Part shown: piece by piece, positions 1 through 10,536 of the stretch | Position numbering within the stretch: the first letter of the stretch is position 1 | Layout: each line of letters starts with the position of its first letter | Assembly (NCBI RefSeq): GCF_040054535.1 | Contig: NC_090797.1 | Span: 13,796,501-13,860,500, forward strand | Source of the DNA: Antennarius striatus | Taxonomy: Eukaryota; Chordata; Actinopteri; Lophiiformes; Antennariidae | Direction of reading: 5' to 3' | DNA length: 64,000 nucleotides | Made by a program: the position numbers and the translations under genes | The notes under the pieces: model-generated | The model's input: the letters and a program-made list of their open reading frames with translations, nothing else | What the model was told of the DNA's origin: nothing | The model's database searches: none

Positions 1-1960
1 ACTCAATCTCTTATTAAATTCCAAGACATCAGGTGTCAGTTTAACACAATGGATGAAATGTAACTGAAGTTATTTGAAATCATGTTTGGGAACATCAAAG
101 TTCTAAAGTTTATAGTGAGTAAAACATAGAATCACGGACTGAAGACCCACATTTGTTGTACTGGGTCGTCTCTTAAGTGATAACAACGTAAAGCACCCGA
201 GCAACAAATGTAATTATGATTCGCATGCCTGTATCCATGTGGTGTGAACACAACAGCGACATTCATCAGGAGGAAGGCAATGACATGCTTCATACTCGGT
301 GTATTTTGTGAACCTCTTATTTCATTCAGTCAATTGCTCAACTTTTAGTCAACATCAACTTCTCGTGTGTCATCTGCACCACGGAGATTTTTAGAAACCC
401 GTTATGAGATTGTGGCAAATGTAAAACACATCCTAAAAGATGGAGAATGACTGTTTAATGCTTTTGTGATCATGCGAGTTTGGTAGATGTGTTTTTCCTT
501 ATGTGGTTACAGTGGTAGTTCATCATCAAAAAAACAAAAAACACCCAAAAAAAACACATCTTCTAGCTTTGTTCGAGTCAGCGTGTGTCTAGGAGCAACA
601 CGCTATCAAGAGTTCATCATAGAAATAAGACTGAAGGAGGAAATATAAGTGATTCCACCGTTTTCTTTTCCTTTTTTTCAGGAGGAGAGCCCTTCTTTGC
701 ACATGGTGCAGCTGCAGCGCCCATCTGGCATACATTTACAGAGTACACAAGTGCAATAATAACCCGTTGAACGCTCCCCATGGACACGGAGCAGGAAAGC
801 AAATGCTTGACTTTACATCGAAAATAGAACTCACCAGAGGCAACCTCAACAAAACAACCTACTGGCAGTTAACAGACAACGAAAAGAGGAACAATGGCAC
901 ATAAAGAGCATATATGAAGAGATGCAAGTCAAAAATGTTTTAATTAGGCTCGTTAAAAAGTAATGAAGTTTAGCTAAAAGAAACTGCACTTGTACATTCT
1001 TGAGTTCTACGTTACTTGAAGTCTGTGAGTCCAGTTGAAAATGATGGCAAATGAATATATATTAAGTTATATAAGACAGCCAGTGCAATCATTAAATTGC
1101 AAACCAAGTCTATAACTGAACTTTTTAGAGGACTAACTAAATAATCAGTTTTACACAGCTTCTTTCTGCTTACATGTACTTAAATGCACTGAAGTTAAAG
1201 GTGGGTGAAAAACAGCGATTTCTATATGTAAACAAAGCAGTCTTCCACAAAAGCACTGAGATAAAGGTGCTAAATCAAATCCCCTTACTGATTAACTTTG
1301 GTCAGGCTAGAAAGAAAATAACCCATCGCTTTGGACTTTTAAAAGCTGTTTTGTACGCATCTAAGACTGCTACAGATACCTAGGAGTGCTGTAATATTTG
1401 TTAGGTATGTGGATCTCCATTCATTAACACGTCTAACAATGAAGGAGACACTGATGAGCAGCTACAGAGCTGTAAACCGAGCCGCCGTTGCCTTGGCGTG
1501 AGTCGAACACCCACTGACTTGTAGCAGAAGCTCAGATTTCTGTTTACTTCACCAGCGCACCGAACACACCGCTAGCAAACACTACACAAGACAAAAAAAA
1601 CGACTTCATGAAAGCACACTTAATCCACAAAAGAGTGTTTTAACCATCGAAAGTCTCTGTACACATTAACATAAACGGTGTTTCGTCAAGTTTACAGCAC
1701 ACGGTAGTTTGTCTTACCCAACTCCGGACAGCAGGACACTCCTTAGTTAACTACTTAACTCGTCTCGATAGTTAAATAGACAACATAGATCAGAGTTGTG
1801 TTATTTATATGTTTATACACAACTCAATGAAACTACAGCTCAGCGACTATTTTATGATAACTAGCGTTGACTGATAAAACAGCTAAACATTTTGCTTTGT
1901 CAAAGTTATTCGATTAAAAAAATAATTTGTTTCGAACTGAATATTAATTAACAATATTTT
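1..1960. other. Left flank without recognisable coding exons
   Basis: I see no exon that I can assign to a protein family in this stretch. The open frames are short, AT-rich and not bounded by convincing splice sites. In human the genes beyond CBLL1 are SLC26A4, BCAP29 and DUS4L, but no recognisable piece of any of them is visible here. The stretch could be intron or untranslated sequence of a gene that continues off the left edge. Confidence 0.4.
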
Positions 1961-1962
1961 CA

Positions 1963-1993
<31 letters not shown>
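1963..1993. repeat. (CA)n microsatellite
   Basis: About 15 uninterrupted CA units, read directly from the sequence. Confidence 0.95.
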
Positions 1994-1994
<1 letters not shown>

Positions 1995-2099
1995 AATATA
2001 TCAAGTTAGCAAACATTTTAGCTAACGTCTACATTAGTTCCTCCTTTTCTCTGATTAGCATGTAAGCTAATTAGCTACTCACAGTTAACACGTACCGAG

Positions 2100-2765
2100 C
2101 GGTTAGCAGCTACCGTAGCTCCACAACTTGGGTTCAACTTTGTCGATGAAGTTAACGTTGGATATGGATGCTAACGCTAGAAAATGTCACAAAGACGTGA
2201 TGTTCCTCCCGTCAGAAACGTACCTTTGATTAGAAATCCGTTGGTATCCCTTCTGTCTGTGTTATATTACTGGCTGGGTTTTTCGTCAAACTGACTGCTA
2301 CTAAGTCACAACCTATACAGCTAACTATCACCTAGCTGTCAGCTAACACACGTTAGCCTGTGAGCTAATAGTGGTTTGTTTTGAAGACGGTCAGTCGGAG
2401 ACAGCACAGGCTACTGTTAGCTAGCTCAACTTGGCTAACGTTAGTCAAATGTGGTCTAGAAGTCCATCAAATGAACACTTCCCCACCATTAATGTTTGCT
2501 TGACACTAATAGCAACACCTATTATACATACACAGTGTATGATTCGTACTCACACACAAAGTAATTCAAACGCGGGGCTAAGTTTAGCATGCAAAGCAGG
2601 AAAAACTCAGTCATATTTTTCAAATCAAAATGGCGACGGTGCTACGAGAGTGCGCAGTAGAGCTGAAGTGTGGACGCGCGTCGGCTCCAGGCGCAGCGCA
2701 GCGCAGCGGGCATGGCGCAGTGGAGTGCGGACTTATGCGGCAGTGCGGGACTCTCATCTTTAAAT
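2100..2765. promoter_or_regulatory. GC-richer promoter-like patch, probably for a leftward neighbour
   Basis: The sequence changes from AT-rich to CpG-containing. It holds many short gctaac/gttagc motifs of the kind often seen near fish promoters. A YY1-like AAAATGGCGAC lies near 2627 and repeated GCGCAG (NRF1-like) motifs lie at 2655-2725. On the minus strand a good donor (CAAAG then GTACGT) occurs near 2222, which would suit a 5' untranslated exon of a gene transcribed leftward out of the window. This is inference; no coding start is identified. Confidence 0.3.
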
Positions 2766-3019
2766 ATTCTATTCTCACATTTTTGTACTGGTAGTCACAT
2801 TTTAAAGGTCTTAGCATTAAATAAGTATTTCTAATAAACCATCCAACAATATACCACAACACCAATAAAAATATTTTGTGAAGATTTTTTATAAAGTTTG
2901 TTTGTAAATGTATTTATTTATTTATTAAAACCCATTTAAAAAGGCAATGAAAAGTTTTTATACAGATCGAATACAATGGTTAGGTTGTTTATCCAGTATT
3001 ATTCGTTATGTAATGCCTG

Positions 3020-3200
<181 letters not shown>

Positions 3201-3727
3201 AACCCAGCTTTGTTTGTGGCTGAGCCTGACCTCTAACCCTCAAACAATAATGAGTTAATAGAGGTATATCTATATTTCATTAGGTAACATAAAAACTTGT
3301 TGACATGTACATTCAGTTTAATACCTCTACCTTAAATAAAAGGAACTATTTAAATTGTGTGAGAAGCAGTTGAGCATAGCTGACTTTAATAACTTGGTAG
3401 AGTAGGTTGACAAAGAGAGGCAGATTTTCAAATGTTTTGGTAAAGCAAAATGAGGGCAAACAACAGAAGGATATATGAATCTTTGGTAATTTGATTTCTG
3501 TTCCAGGGTCTGGATATCAAGACATGAGAAACGAGTGGTTATTTAATTATTAATTTTGAAACATAAAAGCCAAAAATTGAATACAAAATAGAAAGGCCTC
3601 TTAAAACCTAAAACTGTTTGATATAACCTTTTTTTATTCCAAATTGCACAGATTATTTTTTTATGAAAGAGCCAAAATGGAAAATTCTAGCCACTTGAAA
3701 ATAACTCGTTTTCAAATGCACTGTTAC

Positions 3728-3778
3728 AACCCCATCCATCCATCATCAACCGCTTATCCGGGGCCGGGTTACGACCCC
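3728..3778 (+). repeat. Fragment of a dispersed fish repeat
   Basis: Repeated CCATC units followed by an ACCGCTTATCCGGGGCCGGG motif, a sequence I recognise as common dispersed repeat debris in teleost genomes. No other part of an element is visible. Confidence 0.45.
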
Positions 3779-3972
3779 ACAGATTTCAAAGCTTTTAGAA
3801 GTGATTACATTTCACACTTCAGTCATTTTCAAACTACGTTCTCGGTTTTTCTTTCCTTTACATGGCGACTCCATTCATCGTCTCGTTTGACAACTGCGAC
3901 TTGTCCACTCACTTTATTTTCCTTCCTATTCACTTCCTCCCTTTCCTCTCCCTTCACTTCCTCTACTCATGT

Positions 3973-3990
3973 ATCCCACAATGCATTGCG
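3973..3990 (+). promoter_or_regulatory. ZNF143/Staf-like site in the cbll1 5' leader
   Basis: The sequence ATCCCACAATGCATTGCG matches the ZNF143 (Staf/SBS) consensus at all but the first position. It ends 13 bases before the cbll1 ATG. ZNF143 sites usually mark housekeeping promoters close to the transcription start, so this probably belongs to the cbll1 core promoter or proximal 5' leader. Binding itself is inferred. Confidence 0.55.
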
Positions 3991-4003
3991 TCCACTCTGG
4001 ATC

Positions 4004-7000
4004 ATGGACCACAGCGGTAAGTAGAATGGCTAGTTGGGCCGACTGTGGTAAACTTGTCATTGTGATATTTGTTTCACAACGGACAACACGGTTGTTGTTG
4101 ACTCATCTTTTCTGATAAGGACATAACGTTCTTTTGGCACATTGGTTTGCTACGACATCTTACTATCTTCTCCAGTAGCATTAAAGCTATCACGATACAG
4201 GCTAACGACAACGTTAGCTAAACGCTGGCTAATGATTTGGGAGCACTTGAGTTCACGAAAGTTAATAATAGCTATCAGTCGATGAACTTCCCACGATAAC
4301 TTTTAATGCTCTGCAACAAAATTAGGGCAATAAATGTACAAACAATGTATCTACCCAATCTGTCGGTTTGACGGCAGCTGCGAATGAGTGGGCGCGAATG
4401 CTAATTGCCGGAATGCTAACCGAGCTAGCGTCAGCTAACATTTAGTTAAAATGTATGAAACAAATGAGTCGAACGGCGGATTTCAGAAGATCTTCCGAAG
4501 TATTTGTGTCAAAACCTTAATATTCTCATCGCAGGCTTTGAATCCAACTCGCTAAAGCTATAAAGAATCACATTAAAGGTTTATGTAAACTTTAAAAGTT
4601 GAACTGATGTTCGGACTTGAAGTTTCATATTGGACTGTACTTTAAAATTGGTCATTAAAAGCATGTCAGCATAGCCTGAGCCCAATTCTTTAAATAAATA
4701 TTTCATTAAAATGATCAGTCTAACTGAAGCAATCTTTGAATGTAAGCTTTTACTTGAACGGATGATTGTTTATGAGAATATGCACAGCATATCTAATATA
4801 ATGTGGTGATGCCGAAATATATTGATTTCCATGATGACCTGTTTTCCCCAACAGATAATGATCTTCAAGGAAGCGATGGCTCTGGGAGTTTGGGTGGACC
4901 AGATGTTCGCCGACGAATCCCCATCAAACTCATATCCAAGCAGCCCCTAAGGAGCAAACCTCCGCCCCGCATCCAGAGACCCGGCAACAGACCTGGTAAA
5001 ATTGAGACTGGAGAAGATGGTAGGCACAAACCACTTTCAGGCAAGCAAAGCAAAATATCTTTTCTGTATTTTTTCTGTATTTTTTGCATTTTAGTGCACT
5101 GTTGGGTCGCACATATGAACACATTAACACAATGTTGTCCCTGTTTTGCATTGCCAGGGCTTTCCAAGGCATCACAGAGACATACCAATTTTTGAATACC
5201 GTATCCATTATGCTTTCATTGCATTTAAACAGATGTCAGAGTGGAATAAAGGCCCATTATGCCCAGAATGAAAACACTGTCTGCAGAGACTACAGTCAGT
5301 AACATACCAGGACTGTTACCACGAGATTTTAAGCACTTCATTGACAATAATCTCAGTGGGATGTAAACTGTGCACATTTAAATATTATTGTAAATTTTAC
5401 AATAATTTCCTGTATGTAGCATAAACACTCTGTATGTATGTAGTCCTATTATATTACATCCAGCTTCAAAGCAGTGATGAAAATGTCAGTGTTCGTGTGT
5501 TCATCCATTCATTTATCCTTTAGTATGTCCACCAAATATCTTTACAACCGTTGCAAATAGAAAGATGAAACAAAAAGCACATTACTTGGGCTGCAAAGGG
5601 GATGAAAATGAGATGATGTACTTGACCTTGAGAAAACTAGGTCAGGGTCAAATTTTAACTTTTGTACACTCAAAAGTGTACAAAAGTGAAAAGATCTATG
5701 GTCAAACCTAGTGCATAGCTTTGACCTACCCCGAAAGGTCAAAGCTATGCATTCGTCAGGTACTCATTTCAGGGTACCCTGACGTACCCTTCGTGGGATA
5801 TTGCAGTCTGACTACCTTGTTTCTTCTTAGTCTTTATCCTGGAATTAAAACCTGGGATTTCCTTAACTAGGCAGTTGTGTGGAACAGGTTTATAATGATA
5901 AGTTAATATTTCATATATCAATGATGTCATCATGAATCGCAGTGCAGAAGAAAAGCAGTAAAAACAGATTGTTCAGATTATACTTGGAACTTTACTAAAT
6001 TTAGTGCAAACTCGGCAGTTTTGTTTTTCTATAATATTTTTAAATCGATTGCCTCACAGCAGATTGAAATGCGATCAATGTTCATATTTAATCTATGACA
6101 TATATGTGTCTTTAATACTTGCATTGTATCTTTAATACTTGTCTCTATTGTGTTCCAGATAACTTTGGCTTTAAACAAGAGGAGAGATTTGATTGCGGCG
6201 CTAAAGCCGGTGATGTGTTTGCTGGTCAGAGGAGATTCCCCCAACAACTGTTTTGGGACTATAAGGTACCTGACTGTTTGTCATAAACAACAAAATGCCT
6301 CAATAATTTAAAGTCTTTATTTTTTCTACCTGTGAAGGATGGTGATGTCATAGTACCAGATTTTGTTATTACGGTAACTTTAATTGAAATAATTAGTATT
6401 CAGGATCAGCAGCTCTATGGAAGGAAGCCCTGAGAATTTTTCAAAATTAAATAAGAAGATCACACGTTTTCATTTCAGAAGCCAAAACTGGAATAGAGTA
6501 TTCTTTTTGGAAGTAAAATTAAAGATTTCTAAACAAGTAGTGTTTACCTTTTGTATATCACAATGGAGTACAGTATGTAAAAATATAGCTAATGAGCTTT
6601 AATATTATAACCATCAATGACAGGCGATTTAGTTCATGTTTAAATTGTACGCCTGATGTTTTGCTCTAATATACTTCATTTTTACGTTGTGTGTGTGTAT
6701 GATACATTTTGTGCTGCATTTTATAGGATTCTTACAATTACAACAGTGATGTTATTAATCACAGCATAAATGATTAATCTCAAAATCCCCAGTGAGAAAG
6801 TGACATTTGTAAACTAAAAGAATGAGATAACAGAAAAGTAATCAAATTGTTGATGCTAATTTCATCATGGTATTTGTATTTAAGTGTCTAATTACTTTTT
6901 TCCCCTTACAGTTAAACTTGATTGGGGAGAGGGACGAAGTGCCCATCCACTTTTGTGATAAATGTGGTCTTCCTATCCAGCTTTACGGGCGGATGGTATG

Positions 7001-8342
7001 TATTTTCTGGGAACCTTTTCGCAGCTCCAGTGATCATGAAGAATTCTGTGACTTTGGAAACGGACCGTTCTGTCCAGACTTTCTCAGATGTTCCTGTTTA
7101 TCTCCTTAGATCCCTTGCAAACATGTTTTCTGCTATGACTGTGCTTTGCTTCATGAGAAGAAAGGAGAGAAGATGTGCCCTGGGTGAGCTCTACTAGACA
7201 TTCAGATATGATATTGTAATATCTGAGTTTTAAAAGCATTTTTTTAATAAGGATTAGAGTATTTTAAAATATTAGCTGAACCTGAGAAATCCATAAAATG
7301 TCTTTTTGGTCTTTCCTTCATTAACCTTCCCTCTGCTTCCAGCCTCACCTTGTATAACTGCACAGACCCGGTGCAGCGTATTGAACAGTGTCAGCGCGGC
7401 TCCCTCTACATGTGCAGCGTCGTGCCAGGGTGCAAGCGCACCTACCTCTCCCAGCGTGACCTGCAGGCTCACGTCAACCATCGCCACATGAGGGCCACCA
7501 AGTCTTCAGCAGGGCGCCAGGAGCCTGTGCACCTACCTCCTGCATCTGAGGTCCCCGAGCGGTTCCGTGTGCCTCCCCCTCACCTACCCAAGAACCATGT
7601 TCACCTCCCCAACCCCCTCCAACACAGCAGTCACGACCCGTACAGTCAGCCACCGCCACCCAGCGCCCACGAAGCCCCGCCTCCTGGCCCTGAGACATTC
7701 CGCATTGCCACGGTAACAACTCGTAAACACAGCAATCTTATCACCGTGCCCATCCAGGATGACTCCTCTTCCTCTCGAGACCCCCACCCGGGTGGGCCAG
7801 CACCGCCACCTCACCACCACCCTGGGGACTATCCCGGCCAACCGCCCGTAGTGTCTCACGCTCACCACATGATGGCGCCACCACAACCGCATTTTGTGCC
7901 TCCGCCACCCCCACCGCCCCCTATCAGCCATCCAATGCAGCACCCACCCCAGGCGTCTGGGACACCACACATGGTGTACAACCAAGCCCCTCCCCCCAAC
8001 ATGTCCACAGCACCCCCACCAATCACCCCTCCACCTGGGCACATCATGAGCCAATTGCCCCCCTATATGAACCACCCTCCTCCAGGACCTCCACCGCAAC
8101 ACAGCGGCCCCCCAGTCAACGCCCCACCGCCTCATCATTACAACCCCAGCTCCATGCAGCAGTTCCCTGAAGACCAGGGTACCCTCAGCCCCCCCTTCAA
8201 CCAGCCAGGAGGCCTCAGTCCAGGGATGTGGCCTGCTCCGCGAGGGCCTCCGCCCCCGCGGATGCAGGGCCCTCCCCCCCAGGGCCAGATGCCCGGACCA
8301 CACCACCCGGACCAGGGCCGCTACCGACCTTACTATCAGTAA
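4004..8342 (+). CDS. cbll1: E3 ubiquitin-protein ligase Hakai (Cbl-like 1)
   Basis: Hakai is a RING E3 ligase that ubiquitinates tyrosine-phosphorylated E-cadherin and is also a subunit of the m6A writer-associated complex. Coding exons: 4004-4016, 4855-5019, 6159-6265, 6912-6995, 7110-7183, 7343-8342. They join in frame to 480 codons (human about 491). The N-terminus reads [19 protein letters not shown], then a basic [13 protein letters not shown] segment. The RING begins at FCDKCGLPI (exon 4) and continues with CKHVFCYDC (exon 5). A C2H2-like segment with [14 protein letters not shown] and HRH (exon 6) completes the phosphotyrosine-binding HYB region. The last 230 or so residues are Pro/His-rich and end RYRPYYQ, as in human. 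The start follows a ZNF143-like site. One oddity: the exon 5/6 junction gives CPG-LTLYN-C rather than the expected CPGC. Identification is firm. Confidence 0.96.
5452..5830 (+). mobile_element. Helitron-like repeat, copy 1 (cbll1 intron 2)
   Basis: This shares long blocks with copies at 8.8, 12.7 and 33.7 kb. Shared blocks include CACCAAATATCTTTACAACC, GCAAAGGGGATGAAAATGAG and CTTGACCTTGAGAAAACTAG. It ends in the same GCAGTCTGACTACCTTG block. No coding capacity is seen, so it is non-autonomous. Confidence 0.6.
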
Positions 8343-8621
8343 ACTGCCAGCTGGGTGGGGGGCGGTGGCCTGTGTCGTTCTGTCTCATACCACTTGTCTG
8401 AGTCATGTGATGGTAGACCTCAGGGTTACAGGAAGTAGGACTTTTATTTTGATAAAACTGCCCCAAAGCAAATGTGTATGTGCTGCACACTTTAGTTGAG
8501 TACTGAGCATCCTGCTGAGCATACGATTGATCTGAAGAAGAGCAGGAATGCCCCTTTTCTAGGTATAAATATCTGTATATATGTCAACTGATTTCACACA
8601 TATGTACTGTACCTTTATGTC

Positions 8622-8627
8622 AATAAA
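8622..8627 (+). terminator. cbll1 poly(A) signal AATAAA
   Basis: A canonical AATAAA about 280 bases after the cbll1 stop. It is the first good signal downstream and gives a short 3' UTR. Confidence 0.75.
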
Positions 8628-8817
8628 TTTTTAACAGCTGATTTGCATCTCGTCTTTGTTGGAAATGACAGATCAGCAGCCACTAAGTTTGCTTCGGAGG
8701 TTAAAGAAGAGCAGGTAGTATTTTATCATCTTTGGTTTTATAAGAATGCTTTTATGATGGGTTTCATGAAGGAAGGTGTCCGATTGCTTTCAGATGTAAT
8801 CAGGTTACTGTAAGTAG

Positions 8818-9180
8818 AAACAAGGCAGTCAGACTACAACATCCCGTAACACCCCTGAATTCAAAATTTTACCCTGACCTACTTTATAATGGTGGCAGCA
8901 TTGAATTCTCTATGTACTATCGAGTATTTGGCTTTTAATTTCATATTTTTACTTAAAGCAACATAAGCTTGCCTCCATGGCTGCATATCTCATCAGGTTT
9001 CAGAGATGTGTACCTAAAAAGGTATAAAAATTAAAATTTGACCTTGGATCTAGTTTTTCAAGGTCAAGGTTGTGATCTAATTTTCATCTGCTTTGCTGCC
9101 CGAGTAACATGCTTTTTGTTTCCTCTTTCTATCTGCAACGGTTGTGAAGATACTTGGTGGACGGACAGGTGGACGTTCAT
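8818..9180 (-). mobile_element. Helitron-like repeat, copy 2 (reverse orientation)
   Basis: Reverse-complement copy of the family. It opens with CAAGGCAGTCAGACTACAAC (the complement of the conserved end) and holds TCAAGGTCAAGG near 9058 and GCAACGGTTGTGAAGATACT near 9137. It lies in the spacer between cbll1 and slc26a3 copy A. The remaining spacer to about 10.1 kb shows no gene. Confidence 0.55.
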
Positions 9181-10119
9181 TCAGCTGTGGTTTCTTTTTT
9201 TCAGGGTTGGCCTCGTGCAGATTTCAGTTTTCAATCCTAAATACCCAGAGGTGGAACAAATAAAACTTCATCTGACTGATGTCAGATTCACCATTTCTTT
9301 TCTGACCAACTCAACAAACAAGTTTTGGAACTAGATAAACTGGTGCCATATTAACAGTGGGCAGGTGTGCCCTCAATGTGAGCCTAGGATTTCAGTGTTG
9401 ACGTATTCTCTTTTCTTACCTATCTGTCAGCTCTGGAAGCTGCACCACAGTATATAATTCTGTCTGAGGGTTGTACTCTTGATTTGTGTTTGAACGTTTA
9501 AGGAAAATGTTTCAAACCCTGTAGACATTTAAAAAAAATCTATTTCCTACAGACCTGCAGTTAATTTTAGATACACATGGTTGACACATTGAGCAAGATA
9601 AACACCATTTGTTGCATTAGAAATTTTTAAAAACTTTAATCTTCTGCCAGAAAATGGAAAACCAGATTCAGGTCATGTTACAAAGACTTGATTAAAAAAA
9701 AATCACCTGATCATCAGTGGACAAAATCAAAGACTAGAGGAAAACATGGTAAACACAGTCGGGTTGTGCAGGAAATTGAAATGGTTAAGAGTACCAAACA
9801 GTCTGTGTGTTGTGAGCTGGAATGTTTTACTGACAGGACAATTGCTCTTCTACAGTTTGGTATTGTTGAACTGCAAACAAACAGAAAAAAGTCAAATGAG
9901 TTTCAGAGTTGTAAAAAGTACATGCAGTTAAAAAAAATCCAAAGTTATTCGGCCTCACTTTCTAATCTGAGAGCATCCAGTTGAATCAAATACGTTTTAC
10001 AAGCCATTTGTGGTCACCTCTTACACAGAAGGAGTAAAGATAAGAGTCAGGATTAGACTTTACATTCTTTTCAGAAGAGCTTAACTGTAGTAAAACATTT
10101 TAATAAAATTATTGTCATG

Positions 10120-10125
10120 TTTATT
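10120..10125 (-). terminator. Poly(A) signal of slc26a3 copy A
   Basis: TTTATT on the plus strand, i.e. AATAAA on the minus strand, about 75 bases past the proposed stop at 10197. Its position supports the reconstructed short last exon. Confidence 0.5.
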
Positions 10126-10196
10126 ATAGGACCTTAAAAAATCCAACCCCATCTGGTTGAGCTTAAAAAAATTAAAGGCAAACAAAGTTTTAAGTC

Positions 10197-10446
10197 TCAG
10201 ACTCGAGTTTTCATGTCTCCAATAGTCTGGTAGTCATTTGAGCTGCTGTTTTGGCGCAGATAGAATTTGTTCATCTTTAGTCTTCCAAATTCGTGAGTCC
10301 AAATTTAATTTTCGTTTGCATTAATAATAAGTTAACAATAAAGAAGAAGAAATGTATTTTATTAATCCCACTTGGGGAAATAATTTTTTCCACTCATTTC
10401 CTAATTTTTGACATGCATATGCATATATAGTATGTATGTATGTATG

Positions 10447-10536
<90 letters not shown>

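Noticed and set aside
2632..2811. Possible protein starting MATVLRECAVEL
   Set aside because: The ATG lies in a YY1-like AAAATGGCGAC promoter motif, the frame is short and resembles no family, and no downstream exon fits.
7474..8306. Long minus-strand open frame opposite cbll1 exon 6
   Set aside because: It is a shadow of the Pro/His-rich coding exon; it has no start context and no family resemblance.
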